Positions 24,402-33,055 are shown, counted from the stretch's first letter. The stretch: DNA of 41,157 bases from Candidatus Limicola stercorigallinarum (GCA_018711625.1 DVID01000033.1:1-41157), one strand, 5' to 3'. Made by a program: numbers and translations. The notes: generated from the sequence alone by a model not told the origin.

Positions 24402-25021
24402 GCGCCCATCCCCAGTCGCTTAAGCGCCGACGCAAGCAGATCCTCGGCGCGGCCATCGGTTGCCTCGAGCCCATTGAGCGCCAGGTCGGTCTCTTGCGGG
24501 CTGAAACCCATGGAAAGCAGCGCGGCGCGAGCGTCATCCAAGGCCGTGGTGTTCTCGGCAACAGTCCCCAGCGGCATCTGGCCGGCAAGCGGCGTAGCCG
24601 CAGCAGCCAAGCCGCGATCGTGTGCAAACACGCTTTTGAGCTCCAAGATAAGACGCTGCGCCGTCTTCTTGCCCACGCCGGGCACCTTGGACATGGTCTT
24701 CACGTCCTCGGCCATCACTGCCGTATAGAGCTGATCGGGCGAAAAGGTGGAGAGCACCGAAAGCGCCAGGCGCGCGCCCACGCCTGAAACCGCCACAAGG
24801 CGGTCGAACACGCTGCGTTCAGCTGCCGAAGAAAAGCCAAAGAGCGCAACGGCATCGCTGCTCACACGCATGCGGGTGTACAGCCGCACTTCGTCGCCAG
24901 CCTGGGGAAGCGCTGCCGCCGTAGTACCCGAAATGCCCACTTCATACCCTACGCCGCCCACATCTATGACGGCCTGGGACATGGTGGCTTCTAGCAGAAT
25001 GCCTCGTAACTGCGAAATCAT
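24398..25021 (-). CDS. ruvA: Holliday junction binding protein RuvA
   Basis: A 207-residue junction-binding subunit. Domain I begins [12 protein letters not shown] and has GVGYEV. The helix-hairpin-helix region includes [14 protein letters not shown] and [16 protein letters not shown]. The C-terminal domain III ([12 protein letters not shown]) contacts RuvB. Its start overlaps the ruvC stop by four bases. The frame is open upstream, but only this start fits the family. Confidence 0.98.
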   Translation of the reverse strand: MISQLRGILLEATMSQAVIDVGGVGYEVGISGTTAAALPQAGDEVRLYTRMRVSSDAVALFGFSSAAERSVFDRLVAVSGVGARLALSVLSTFSPDQLYTAVMAEDVKTMSKVPGVGKKTAQRLILELKSVFAHDRGLAAAATPLAGQMPLGTVAENTTALDDARAALLSMGFSPQETDLALNGLEATDGRAEDLLASALKRLGMGA

Positions 25022-25542
25022 GCGTAGGGGTCGCCTTTCTCTTGAATGTAGCGGCCACCGGAGAGTGCGGCCGTGGTACTGAGATTCACATGACACACGG
25101 CACACGCCAACGCGTCTGCCGCATGATCGGGCCTGGGGTCGTGATCGAGGTGCAAGAGATTCCGCACCATATAGGTTACCTGCCGCTTATCGGCAGCTCC
25201 CGTGCCCACCACCGCCTGCTTGATTTGCATGGGCGTGTACTCGCCCACCTCAATGCCCGCAAACGAGCAGGCCACCAAGGCGGCACCTCGGGCATGTGCG
25301 GTGGGAATGGCAGAGCGCGTGTTGGCACCAAAGAAGATGCTCTCGATGGCGGCAACGTTAGGGTGATAACGATTGGCAACAAGTGAAAGCTCGTCAACAA
25401 TCCGGCGTAGGCGCCAGGCCAAATCCAGATCGGCAGTGGTACGGATGCAACCATAGGCACGGCAGCGGCACGAGCCACGACGCTCTTCAACGATCCCCCA
25501 CCCGGTATTGGCCAGACCGGGGTCAAGGCCCAAGACGATCAT
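25018..25542 (-). CDS. ruvC: Holliday junction resolvase RuvC
   Basis: A 174-residue endonuclease that cuts Holliday junctions symmetrically. The acidic catalytic residues are D7 (LGLDPG), E67 (AIESIFF), D139 and D143 (PDHAADALA). The Q-V-V-G-T-G-A-A-D-K-R-Q-V loop is also present. A strong GGGAGGGG ribosome site precedes the ATG. It is the first gene of the ruvCAB operon and lies behind a LexA-type box. The last 25 residues form a variable tail. Confidence 0.98.
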   Translation of the reverse strand: MIVLGLDPGLANTGWGIVEERRGSCRCRAYGCIRTTADLDLAWRLRRIVDELSLVANRYHPNVAAIESIFFGANTRSAIPTAHARGAALVACSFAGIEVGEYTPMQIKQAVVGTGAADKRQVTYMVRNLLHLDHDPRPDHAADALACAVCHVNLSTTAALSGGRYIQEKGDPYA

Positions 25543-25584
25543 GGCACCCCTCCCTCGGCGCTACCTCAGGGTAGCAAACAGTCT

Positions 25585-25604
25585 CGAACACCTGTTCTAG
25601 AATA
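25585..25604 (-). promoter_or_regulatory. SOS (LexA) box overlapping the ruvCAB promoter
   Basis: CGAACACCTGTTCT at 25585-25598 matches the CGAAC-N4-GTTCG type LexA operator of Gram-positive bacteria except in the last base. A -10-like TATTCT on the minus strand (25604 to 25599) directly abuts it, so repressor binding would block polymerase. The ruvC ATG is 43 nt further on. The expected result is DNA-damage induction of ruvCAB, as in many bacteria. Confidence 0.8.
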
Positions 25605-25707
25605 GCATGCACGCCGACTTTGCGCCATACCCATCACACAGCATATCTGCACTCAAGAGCAGCCGAGGAACACGTGCACAACGCTGCGCCCCGCGAACAG
25701 CCCTGCA

Positions 25708-27708
25708 TTAGTTATCCGAGAAGAAGGGGAACCCGTGACCCGAAGGCATTTTGCCTGGCGGGAACGGCGGACGCTTGCCCTGCTGCGCAGAAGCGCTATG
25801 GGAATCCTCCCCCACCATGCGGTTGATGACGTCTTGCACCTGCTCCTCAAACTGCTTGAGGTTTTCCTGGATCTTGCGACGGCCCTCTTCAGAGCGCAGC
25901 TCATCAAGCTGTTCTTGCGTGAGGCCCAGCATCCCGCCGATGAAGCCCATCACCTCATCGCGCATGCGCTCGCCCATGTCCTCACCGCGCTCAGAGAGCC
26001 GGTCAACCTCCGCCTGCACCAAGCCAGCTATGGTCTTGGCCTCCTCGCCGTGCTTGCCCAAGTCAGACCAAGCCAGCGATGTTGGCCAGCAGCGCTCAGA
26101 GAACGAACGCCCCGAGACAATGGGAGTGGAGGGCAACATGCGACGTGCGTACTCGCCCTGTCGCACAAGCATGAGCAGAAGCGCCGTGGCCTCACGCTGC
26201 GTGGCCGCAAGCGGAAGCTCCTCAAAGGGCTTCATGCGGTCCACATGCGCCTCAAGTACGCCATCCACCTGAGCCGGCTCCAGCTGAGAAAGGGTCTGAG
26301 CTATATAGGCACTCCAATCGGTGTCATCCCAAGAGGGCGTCATGGCGCGTGCCAGAATCTCCCCAAGTGTGTGCTCCACAGCGTTGAGCGTCACCAAACG
26401 TGACGGCACCGCCTCGCCCGCACGATTGCGCATGCGCGCCAAGAATTCCAGCTCGGTAAGGTAGATGTCACCAAAGGGAGCAAACACTCCGTCAAAGCCA
26501 CCTAGATGCGCCGGCGCCGCCAGCGCCGCCTCAGTTTTGGTAAGGGCGCTCACGGGAAGCGCGTGCTCTTGACGCGCCACATCCTCAAGAAAAAGCCCCT
26601 CGATGTGCTCGTGCAACCGCGGCGTGCTGGCCGTAGGCACATCGCGATCGGCCCAGAGCGAAAGGTCGGGCGCCTCGCGCTCAACAAGCGGAATATGCAG
26701 ATGGGCGGCAAGGGTGCGCACAAGCTCGGCACGCTCGCGCTCCTCGGACTCTTGCGCGGGCGTGAACACGTTGGAACGCGCGGTAAACACGCCTATCACA
26801 TTCCGAGGACCCAGGGCATCCACGCAAAGCGCCGCCGCAAGCGAGGAGGGCAGATCGCCGGAGAGGCGAAGCGCCGCCCGATGGCACCCACGCGCCCGAG
26901 CGGTATCGCGCACCGCCAGGCAAAGCCCCTCCCACAACCAGAGTTCGCGCTGGTACTGGGGCAGTTCGCGCCGCTCAACACAGGGAAGCTGCTCCCCGCG
27001 CCGCACCTCTTGCACCAGAAGCGCCTCTTCAAAACAGGGCGCGGCAGCAACAACGCGGCCGCCCTCGTCCATTACAAACGAGCCTCCCGTATACACCGCC
27101 TCGTCGTACGCGCCCACGGGTGCCATATAGGCAAGCCACACGCCCGAGCGCGCCACGTCCTCGGCAAAGTGCCCGTCTGCCACCGCGGCAACAGCCGCCG
27201 TCTCCTCGTCCACAACATCAAACGCATTGGCTTGGAAGTACACGAGCACGTCGCACCCAGGAGGCAGCAGGCTTATATCGCGGTGCATGTCAAAGGTAAG
27301 CGCCACGCGCACGCCCGCTATGTCAAACACCGGCGGCGCCCACGCCTCTCCCGAGGCGGGATCGTGACGCAGGGCAAACAGTGAGCGCACCGGCACCACA
27401 TGGCCCCGATCGAGCACAAACACCTCAAGGAGCGCAGCGCCCTCGTAAGCCACCACCGCCGGCACAAGCGCCGCGATGTCCAACTGATCCAGTCGCTCGG
27501 CCAGCGCCGATAGAGCGCTTACCATATCGTGCTCAAAATCTTCAACCTCAATAAGCGACCCAGGGAGAATGCCCGCAAGCAGCGGAACCGGAACCGCCAG
27601 AAGGTCAGCTTCCTGCTCATGCGCCAGAATGGCCTGGCTCTCGATGCGCGCGCATACGCCCTCGATGTCTCCAAGTCGCATGTCAATCTGCGCAAGCGCA
27701 ATCTTCAT
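25708..27708 (-). CDS. NadE-like protein with degenerate glutaminase and synthetase sites
   Basis: A 666-residue protein laid out like glutamine-dependent NAD synthetase. It has a nitrilase-like domain (about 1-255), a synthetase-like domain (about 256-560) and an extra helical, Glu/Gln-rich tail (about 565-666). By eye, both active sites look lost. The expected glutaminase Glu in the PEL motif is V41 (V-P-V), the Lys position is not Lys (around 109-110), and the Cys of the CED motif is D140. The SGGxDS ATP loop reads S-G-D-L-P-S (283-288), losing Gly and the key Asp. Yet VYTGGSFVMD, the L-T-K-T-E segment and the GVFAPFGD region remain family-like, so selection seems to preserve the fold. ATG 27708 follows GAGGAG. 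A regulatory or structural role is possible; NAD synthesis by this protein seems unlikely. Confidence 0.72.
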   Translation of the reverse strand: MKIALAQIDMRLGDIEGVCARIESQAILAHEQEADLLAVPVPLLAGILPGSLIEVEDFEHDMVSALSALAERLDQLDIAALVPAVVAYEGAALLEVFVLDRGHVVPVRSLFALRHDPASGEAWAPPVFDIAGVRVALTFDMHRDISLLPPGCDVLVYFQANAFDVVDEETAAVAAVADGHFAEDVARSGVWLAYMAPVGAYDEAVYTGGSFVMDEGGRVVAAAPCFEEALLVQEVRRGEQLPCVERRELPQYQRELWLWEGLCLAVRDTARARGCHRAALRLSGDLPSSLAAALCVDALGPRNVIGVFTARSNVFTPAQESEERERAELVRTLAAHLHIPLVEREAPDLSLWADRDVPTASTPRLHEHIEGLFLEDVARQEHALPVSALTKTEAALAAPAHLGGFDGVFAPFGDIYLTELEFLARMRNRAGEAVPSRLVTLNAVEHTLGEILARAMTPSWDDTDWSAYIAQTLSQLEPAQVDGVLEAHVDRMKPFEELPLAATQREATALLLMLVRQGEYARRMLPSTPIVSGRSFSERCWPTSLAWSDLGKHGEEAKTIAGLVQAEVDRLSERGEDMGERMRDEVMGFIGGMLGLTQEQLDELRSEEGRRKIQENLKQFEEQVQDVINRMVGEDSHSASAQQGKRPPFPPGKMPSGHGFPFFSDN

Positions 27709-27734
27709 CGGTCACTCCTCCCCTCCCGCATGCT

Positions 27735-27758
27735 AAAAGGGCCGCCCGAAGGCGACCC
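27735..27758 (-). terminator. Terminator of the superoxide reductase gene
   Basis: On the minus strand an 8-bp stem (27758-27751 with 27746-27739, one mismatch) has a TTCG tetraloop and is followed by TTTT. It separates the SOR gene from the NadE-like gene. Confidence 0.8.
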
Positions 27759-27870
27759 CTCGCAAGTAAAACCTTACCGCAGCACCGCCCGCGTACGCTC
27801 GACGATTCGCCAGCGTCCACGCAAGCCCCTTCTCGAGCACATAGCCTCCGAGCACACGGCACTGAGAACC

Positions 27871-28233
27871 TTAGAACGTCTTCTTCCACAGCCCATGCAG
27901 GTTGCAGTAGGCATACACCGTGCCCGACTTCACGCCGCCCGCAAAAAACGTTGCCGGCGTCTGACCAGGCTTAAGATGGTGCACCTCCAAGCGGCCATCG
28001 GCCTCAAGCGCAATCCACTCAATATAGTGATCCTCGAGCATAGGATGCTCCACCTCGCCCACCGTGGCGTGCACAATGTGACCGTCGCGCTGCAAATCAA
28101 CCACGGGCACGTGCTTCTCTTGCGCGGCATCCGTGGCACCTGCCTCTAGGGGCGTGCATCCCGCTGGAACCGGAGACGAGGCATCGATCGTGGCGAATAC
28201 GTTGCCTTCCGCATCAGTAAAAAAGAGCGCCAT
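27871..28233 (-). CDS. Superoxide reductase (desulfoferrodoxin family, cysteine-poor N-terminus)
   Basis: A 120-residue superoxide reductase that would convert superoxide to hydrogen peroxide without making oxygen, typical of anaerobes. The catalytic iron ligands are all present: EKH (H41), H63 and H69 within EHPMLEDHYIEW, and C110 and H113 in YCNLHGLWK. The first 38 residues align with the desulforedoxin-like domain of two-iron SORs but retain only one cysteine (C26) of the four needed, as in Treponema-type (class III) enzymes. ATG 28233 follows AGAGGGG. CATAAT (minus strand, 28278-28273) may be its -10. It stands alone, with the terminator above behind it. Confidence 0.93.
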   Translation of the reverse strand: MALFFTDAEGNVFATIDASSPVPAGCTPLEAGATDAAQEKHVPVVDLQRDGHIVHATVGEVEHPMLEDHYIEWIALEADGRLEVHHLKPGQTPATFFAGGVKSGTVYAYCNLHGLWKKTF

Positions 28234-28450
28234 GGCTAATCCCCTCTCTCCTATTGTTTCAATTTGATTCCTATTATGCCCGGGCCACGCAAGCGCTAAT
28301 CGGTGTACGGCAACCCCACAAACGCAAGTACCTCCGCGCACATGCCGCATGAGCAGCACAAATGACCCACTGGCGACACAAGCCCCAAGGTCACGGCTCG
28401 AAAAGGACTCACCGCTTGCCTTTTCGTTCTTCGCATGCCGCACGATTCTC

Positions 28451-28458
28451 TATACAAT
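28451..28458 (+). promoter_or_regulatory. Possible -10 box of the decarboxylase operon
   Basis: TATACAAT is a good -10 match 76 nt before the first gene. No clear -35 is seen. Confidence 0.45.
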
Positions 28459-28534
28459 CGACATATTGGAATCGCGCACGCCGCGCTGGCATTGTAGTCA
28501 GCCGCCCCTCAGCGTGTGCGGGAGAGGACGGTTT

Positions 28535-28921
28535 ATGGGATTACGTTCTTGGCTGCGTGACCGCATCACGCACATGATGGGGGGAGGATCAAGCCGCAGG
28601 GGTCGGCCGCAAACCTCCGAGACGCCCGCTGCAGAAATGCTGGCGCCCGGGTGCCCCGCCTCGGAATGGGAGGAGCTGCCGGCGTATCTCCCGGTCGATC
28701 CGCATGAACATAAGGAAGCGTGCATCATTGCCGCTGCTATCGCTGCGGGAGATATGACCGAAAGCAACCTCGTTGTGCGCCGCATTTGCATCGCCAACCC
28801 CGAGCACCGGCGTGTGGCGTGTATTGCCACGGCGCTGGGCGCAGGTGCCCTTGAGACAAGCTCGTTTACGGTAAAGCGCATTTTCAAAAAGAAAGATATG
28901 GAGACCGAACATGCTGCGTAA
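28535..28921 (+). CDS. Decarboxylase small-subunit C-terminal-type domain, duplicated
   Basis: A 128-residue soluble protein, first in the decarboxylase operon. Its C-terminal half has two copies of one motif, residues 62-84 (CIIAAAIAAGDMTESNLVVRR) and 95-116 (ACIATALGAGALETSSFTVK). These resemble the MmdD/MmdE C-terminal domain of methylmalonyl-CoA decarboxylase, thought to hold the complex together. The N-terminal part is basic, then Gly/Pro/Ser-rich, and it has no membrane helix. In related complexes this domain follows a membrane helix in the same polypeptide; here the helix is encoded separately at 30525. ATG 28535 follows GGGAGAGGA, and the end overlaps the biotin carrier gene by 11 bp. 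Confidence 0.7.
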   Translation: MGLRSWLRDRITHMMGGGSSRRGRPQTSETPAAEMLAPGCPASEWEELPAYLPVDPHEHKEACIIAAAIAAGDMTESNLVVRRICIANPEHRRVACIATALGAGALETSSFTVKRIFKKKDMETEHAA

Positions 28922-29324
28922 ATTCAAGATTTCCATCGACGGCACTCAGTATCTGGTGGAGATGGAGGAGATCGGCGCACCCGCCGCTGCTCCCGCACCC
29001 GTTGCCGCCCCGGCGCCTGCTCCGGCGCCCGCCCCTGCCGCCGCCCCGGCCCCAGCACCTGAGGCGGCCCCTGCCCCGGCACCCGCCGCTTCTGCTGAGG
29101 TTCCCGCGGGTGCGCACACCCAAGAGGCCCCCATGCCCGGCAAGATCATCGATATCCACGTTAACGTGGGCGATCGCGTAGAGGTGAACCAGCCGGTCAT
29201 GGTGCTCGAAGCCATGAAGATGGAATCTGAGATTGTGGCCGAGCAGGCAGGAGCCGTCACCTCCATCAATGTTGCCAAGGGCGACATGGTGAACCCCGGC
29301 GACGTGCTCTTCAGCATCGAGTAG
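28911..29324 (+). CDS. Biotin carrier subunit of sodium-pumping decarboxylase
   Basis: A 137-residue biotin carboxyl carrier (MmdC/OadC-like gamma-type). A short N-terminal beta segment (MLRKFKISIDGTQYLVEMEE) leads into an Ala/Pro linker (residues 23-62), the flexible swinging arm. The biotinyl domain has the EAMKMESEI motif, with biotin on K103. It carries the carboxyl group from the carboxyltransferase to the membrane subunit. It overlaps the previous gene by 11 bp, implying coupled translation. Biotin would be attached by the birA gene product encoded just after the operon. Confidence 0.93.
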   Translation: MLRKFKISIDGTQYLVEMEEIGAPAAAPAPVAAPAPAPAPAPAAAPAPAPEAAPAPAPAASAEVPAGAHTQEAPMPGKIIDIHVNVGDRVEVNQPVMVLEAMKMESEIVAEQAGAVTSINVAKGDMVNPGDVLFSIE

Positions 29325-29396
29325 CAAGCCGGCGCACTGCTTGCGCGATGCGCTCGCTGCCATCCCTGCACACCACTCAACCTATGAGGTGACCTT

Positions 29397-30512
29397 GTGG
29401 ACGTTTTGATTGAAGGAGCGTTGGCGCTCGCAGCCGAACCAGGCCGCATCGCCATGATGCTCATCGGCTGCGTGCTTATGTATCTGGGCATCAAAAAAGA
29501 ATACGAACCCACGCTCCTCGTTCCGATGGGCCTGGGCACCATTTTGGTGAACATCCCCGGATCGGGCGTGCTTGCCACCGGCGGACAGCCCGGACCTTTC
29601 CAGGTGCTCTTTGATGCCGGCATCGAAACCGAGCTCTTCCCGCTTCTGCTCTTTATTGGCATTGGCGCCATGATCGACTTTGGCCCGCTGCTTTCTAACC
29701 CCTTCCTGCTACTCTTTGGCGCTGCAGCCCAGTTTGGCATCTTCTTTGTGATTATCATTGCCTCGCTTTTGGGCTTCGACATCGCCGACGCCGCCTCGGC
29801 CGGCATTATCGCCGCAGCGGACGGACCAACGTCGATCTTTGTGGCAAACTCGCTCGGGTCGAAATACATGGGCGCCATCATGGTTGCCGCCTACTCCTAC
29901 ATGGCGCTGGTGCCCATCATCCAGCCCATTGCAGTCAAGGCGGTCACCACCAAAAAAGAGCGCCAAATTCGCATGAAGTACAACCCGCGTGCCGTCTCCA
30001 AGACTGCAAAAATCCTCTTCCCCATCACCATCTGCGTGATCGCGGGCCTTGTTGCCCCCGATTCGTTGCCGCTCGTGGGCTTTTTGATGTTTGGCAACCT
30101 GCTGCGTGAGTGCGGCGTGCTCGACAATCTCTCTAACTCCGCGCAAAACGAGCTCGTGAACCTCATCTCCATCCTCTTGGGCCTCTGTGTTTCGGTGAAG
30201 ATGGAGTACCACGACTTCCTGCAGGTTGATACCCTCATCATCATGGCTCTGGGCCTTTTGGGCTTCATCATGGACTCCGTGGGCGGCGTGATGTTCGCCA
30301 AGCTTTTGAACCTCTTCCGCAAGGAGAAGATCAACCCCATGATTGGCGCCGCGGGCATCTCGGCCTTCCCCATGAGCTCGCGCGTGATCCAAAAGCTCGC
30401 CACCGAGGAGGACCCTCAGAACTTCATCCTCATGCAGGCTGCGGGCGCCAATGTTGCCGGACAGATCGCCTCGGTTGTTGCCGGCGGCCTTATCCTCGGC
30501 TTGCTGCTCTAG
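29397..30512 (+). CDS. Decarboxylase beta subunit, sodium-translocating (OadB/MmdB-type)
   Basis: A 371-residue integral membrane protein with about nine hydrophobic segments. It decarboxylates carboxybiotin and couples this to export of two sodium ions. The motif AADGPTSIF (D142) corresponds to the essential Asp of Klebsiella OadB, D203. Conserved blocks VPMGLGTILVNIP, FIGIGAMIDFGPLLSNP and KMEYHDFLQVDTLIIMALGL are clear. The start codon is GTG with GAGGTGA at 29386-29392, about 4 nt upstream. It sits between the biotin carrier and the small anchor gene. Confidence 0.95.
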   Translation: MDVLIEGALALAAEPGRIAMMLIGCVLMYLGIKKEYEPTLLVPMGLGTILVNIPGSGVLATGGQPGPFQVLFDAGIETELFPLLLFIGIGAMIDFGPLLSNPFLLLFGAAAQFGIFFVIIIASLLGFDIADAASAGIIAAADGPTSIFVANSLGSKYMGAIMVAAYSYMALVPIIQPIAVKAVTTKKERQIRMKYNPRAVSKTAKILFPITICVIAGLVAPDSLPLVGFLMFGNLLRECGVLDNLSNSAQNELVNLISILLGLCVSVKMEYHDFLQVDTLIIMALGLLGFIMDSVGGVMFAKLLNLFRKEKINPMIGAAGISAFPMSSRVIQKLATEEDPQNFILMQAAGANVAGQIASVVAGGLILGLLL

Positions 30513-30524
30513 AAAGGATCTTCC

Positions 30525-30659
30525 ATGGCTGAAACCTTAAACATCGCGCTGCAGATCCTCGCTCTGGGCTGGGGCGGCATCTTCTTGGTGATGTTCATCA
30601 TCTACCTTGTATCCCTCGCCCTGTCTCGCTTCTTCCCGCCTGAGGGCGACAACGCCTAA
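30525..30659 (+). CDS. Small membrane-anchor subunit of the decarboxylase (OadG-like)
   Basis: A 44-residue protein with one hydrophobic helix (about 12-35; LALGWGGIFLVMFIIYLVSL) and a short polar tail. The GWGGIFLVMF pattern matches the N-terminal membrane helix of OadG/MmdD gamma or delta subunits. Such subunits normally have a soluble part after a linker; here that part is a separate gene at 28535. AAGGATC lies before the ATG. It is too short for routine gene callers and likely to be missed. Its position between the beta and carboxyltransferase genes and the 12-nt spacing support co-transcription. Confidence 0.82.
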   Translation: MAETLNIALQILALGWGGIFLVMFIIYLVSLALSRFFPPEGDNA

Positions 30660-30687
30660 GGCACGCGCCAAAGGAGGTGCATACCCT

Positions 30688-32082
30688 GTGACCCGCACGA
30701 TCCGCTTTATGGAAACCGTCCTGCGTGACGGCCAACAAAGCCACATTGCCACCCGCATGCCCATCGAGGACATGGTTCCGATTCTTGAAGACCTCGATAG
30801 CTGTGGATTTGAAACGCTCGAGGTGTGGGGCGGAGCCACCTTCGACTCCTGCCTGCGTTACCTCTCGGAAGACCCTTGGGAGCGCCTGCGCACCATTCGC
30901 TCCCACGTGAAGCACACCAAGCTGCAAATGCTTTTGCGCGGCCAGAATCTGCTGGGCTATCGCAACTACTCCGACGATATCGTCGAGGCTTTTGTGAAGA
31001 AGTCCGTCGAAAACGGCATCGATGTGCTGCGCATTTTTGACGCGCTGAACGACACGCGCAACCTCACCACCTCCATCCGCGCCGCCAAGGAAGCCGGCGG
31101 CGAGGTGCAGGCGGCCATTTGCTACACCACAAGCGATGTGCACACCATCCGCTACTTTGTGGGACTTGCAAACGAGATGGAACGCGCAGGCGCCGATTCC
31201 ATCTGCATCAAAGATATGGCCGGCGTGCTCACGCCCGACGTGGCCTATGAGCTGGTGCGCGAGATCAAAGCCAACACCGATCTGCCGCTGCAGGTGCACA
31301 CCCATGGCACCGCGGGCATTGGCCAGATGACCTACCTCAAGGCCGTTGAAGCGGGCGCGGACATCATTGATACCTGCATCTCGCCCTTTGCCGAGGGCAC
31401 GAGCCAGCCCGCCACCGAATCGATGGCGCTTGCCCTCGAAGACCTGGGGTATCGCGTGAACCTCGATTCCGAGAAGCTCGATCACATTGCCAGCTACTTT
31501 ATGCCCATCCGCGATCGCTTCCTGGAGAACGGCATCCTGAACCCCAAGGTGCTCTCGGTGGAACCCAAGGCACTTTTGTACAAGGTGCCCGGTGGAATGC
31601 TCTCAAACCTCATCAACCAGCTGCACGACCTGGGTTTGGACGACCGCTACGCCGAGGTGCTTGCCGAGGTGCCCCGCGTCCGTGCCGAGCTGGGCTATCC
31701 GCCGCTTGTGACGCCACTCTCGCAGATGGTGGGCACGCAGGCGCTTATGAACGTGCTCTCGGGCGAGCGCTACAAGATTGTGCCTTCCGAGATTAAAGAT
31801 TATGTGCGCGGCATGTACGGACGCCCGCCGGTGTCCATCTCGAAGAGCATCAAGCAGCAGATTATCGGCGACGAGGAGGTTATCACCTGCCGCCCGGCTG
31901 ACCTCATTGAGCCGCAGCTTCCACGCCTGCGGGAGGAAATTGCTTGCTACGCGCGCTCTGAGGAGGACGTGCTTTCGTACGCGCTCTTCCCCGAGCAGGC
32001 GCGCGACTTCTTGGGCCGCCGCGAAGACCCCTTCTACGACGTACCCGTGCAAGAGGTCAACGTCACCATCGATGTGCACTAA
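30688..32082 (+). CDS. oadA: Oxaloacetate/pyruvate-type carboxyltransferase subunit (OadA-like)
   Basis: A 464-residue carboxyltransferase of the HMG-CoA-lyase-like fold, which moves carboxyl from oxaloacetate (or pyruvate-type substrate) to biotin. The metal and substrate site appears as FMETVLRDGQQS, the carbamylated Lys in CIKDMAGVLTP, and the metal His pair in HTHG. It carries only the carboxyltransferase part and a C-terminal PYC_OADA-type domain; the biotin domain is the separate 28911 gene. The start is GTG 30688 with AAGGAGG at 30671-30677, since the frame upstream to 30607 overlaps the anchor gene. With OadB this points to an oxaloacetate decarboxylase rather than the PccB-type methylmalonyl-CoA enzyme. 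Actual substrate is inferred. Confidence 0.93.
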   Translation: MTRTIRFMETVLRDGQQSHIATRMPIEDMVPILEDLDSCGFETLEVWGGATFDSCLRYLSEDPWERLRTIRSHVKHTKLQMLLRGQNLLGYRNYSDDIVEAFVKKSVENGIDVLRIFDALNDTRNLTTSIRAAKEAGGEVQAAICYTTSDVHTIRYFVGLANEMERAGADSICIKDMAGVLTPDVAYELVREIKANTDLPLQVHTHGTAGIGQMTYLKAVEAGADIIDTCISPFAEGTSQPATESMALALEDLGYRVNLDSEKLDHIASYFMPIRDRFLENGILNPKVLSVEPKALLYKVPGGMLSNLINQLHDLGLDDRYAEVLAEVPRVRAELGYPPLVTPLSQMVGTQALMNVLSGERYKIVPSEIKDYVRGMYGRPPVSISKSIKQQIIGDEEVITCRPADLIEPQLPRLREEIACYARSEEDVLSYALFPEQARDFLGRREDPFYDVPVQEVNVTIDVH

Positions 32083-32123
32083 GCGGCGCGCTCGCCACCA
32101 CAAGAGAGCGTTCTCATAGAACG

Positions 32124-32153
32124 ACGGCCGGTCCTCAAGGGGCCGGCCGTTTG
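32124..32153 (+). terminator. Terminator of the decarboxylase operon
   Basis: ACGGCCGG (32124-32131) pairs with CCGGCCGT (32143-32150), followed by a short T-run. It closes the operon and faces the convergent birA gene. Confidence 0.85.
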
Positions 32154-32236
32154 CGTTAGGGAGTTCCTTGGGTGCGCACGCCTATGGCATCTCAAGCAAG
32201 CTCACGCGCCTGAGATCGAGCGGCTCGCTGTGAGCA

Positions 32237-33055
32237 CTACGCACGCCCTTCATGCACCGGGCGCATGGAGACCTGCGAGGCGTCGAAGACCTCCACCTTG
32301 CCATCAATCTCCACGCGTGCACGGCCCCAGCCATCAACACCCACAAGCACGCCCTCCTCGTGAATGGGGAACGGTGCCCCCTCGGGCGAATAGAGCACCA
32401 CTTCTTGATCCATATAGGCCAAGAACTGATGGTAGGCATCCATAACACCCGTGAGCGGAAGCGCAGAAGCACCCGCCTCAAGCGAGCGCTCCGTCCATTC
32501 CTCCACCGAAACAAGGATGCCCTCGCGGATAAGCTCGGCCAGCTCGTCAACCTCGGGCAGCATCACGCCATCGGGCAGGCACCGCACGAGTCCCACCACG
32601 GGAAGCCCGCCATCGGGACGCTCCACGCGCGGCGTGCGATAGTTAATTCCGAGACCACATACCGCAAGTGGACGCCCCGCAGAACGGCTTACCTCCACGA
32701 GGATGCCGCCAAGCTTGCCCTCATCAACCACGATATCGTTAGGCCATTTGAGTCGCACGCTCTTGCATCCCAGGTGGTAGAGGGTGTGAGCCACACCCAC
32801 ACCGCACGCCACGGGAAGGCCGGGCAACAGCCGATCGGGCACCTCGGGCTTGATGAGCACCGAGAGATAGAGGCCGCCCATAGGTGACGACCACACATGC
32901 GTGCGCCGGCCCTTGCCTGCCTTTTGCGCACGAGCGCGCAGGGCCTCACCATGGGGCGCACCAGCGCGAGCGCGGGCCATAAGCTCATCGTTGGTAGACC
33001 CCACTTCGTCAAGCACGATGATCTTGTTCAGGCTTCCCGACTCAAATGCGCTCAT
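32237..33055 (-). CDS. birA: Biotin--protein ligase (BirA, without DNA-binding domain)
   Basis: A 272-residue ligase that activates biotin with ATP and attaches it to carrier lysines. Biotinyl-AMP site motifs GSTNDELMARA, QKAGKGRRTHVWSSP and LKWPNDIVVDEGKLGGILVE are complete, as is the C-terminal SH3-like domain. It lacks the N-terminal helix-turn-helix of E. coli BirA, so it is a ligase, not a repressor. The frame opens at 33175, but ATG 33055 follows GGAGGAGG and starts the conserved part. It lies convergent with the decarboxylase operon, whose carrier protein is an obvious substrate. Confidence 0.95.
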   Translation of the reverse strand: MSAFESGSLNKIIVLDEVGSTNDELMARARAGAPHGEALRARAQKAGKGRRTHVWSSPMGGLYLSVLIKPEVPDRLLPGLPVACGVGVAHTLYHLGCKSVRLKWPNDIVVDEGKLGGILVEVSRSAGRPLAVCGLGINYRTPRVERPDGGLPVVGLVRCLPDGVMLPEVDELAELIREGILVSVEEWTERSLEAGASALPLTGVMDAYHQFLAYMDQEVVLYSPEGAPFPIHEEGVLVGVDGWGRARVEIDGKVEVFDASQVSMRPVHEGRA

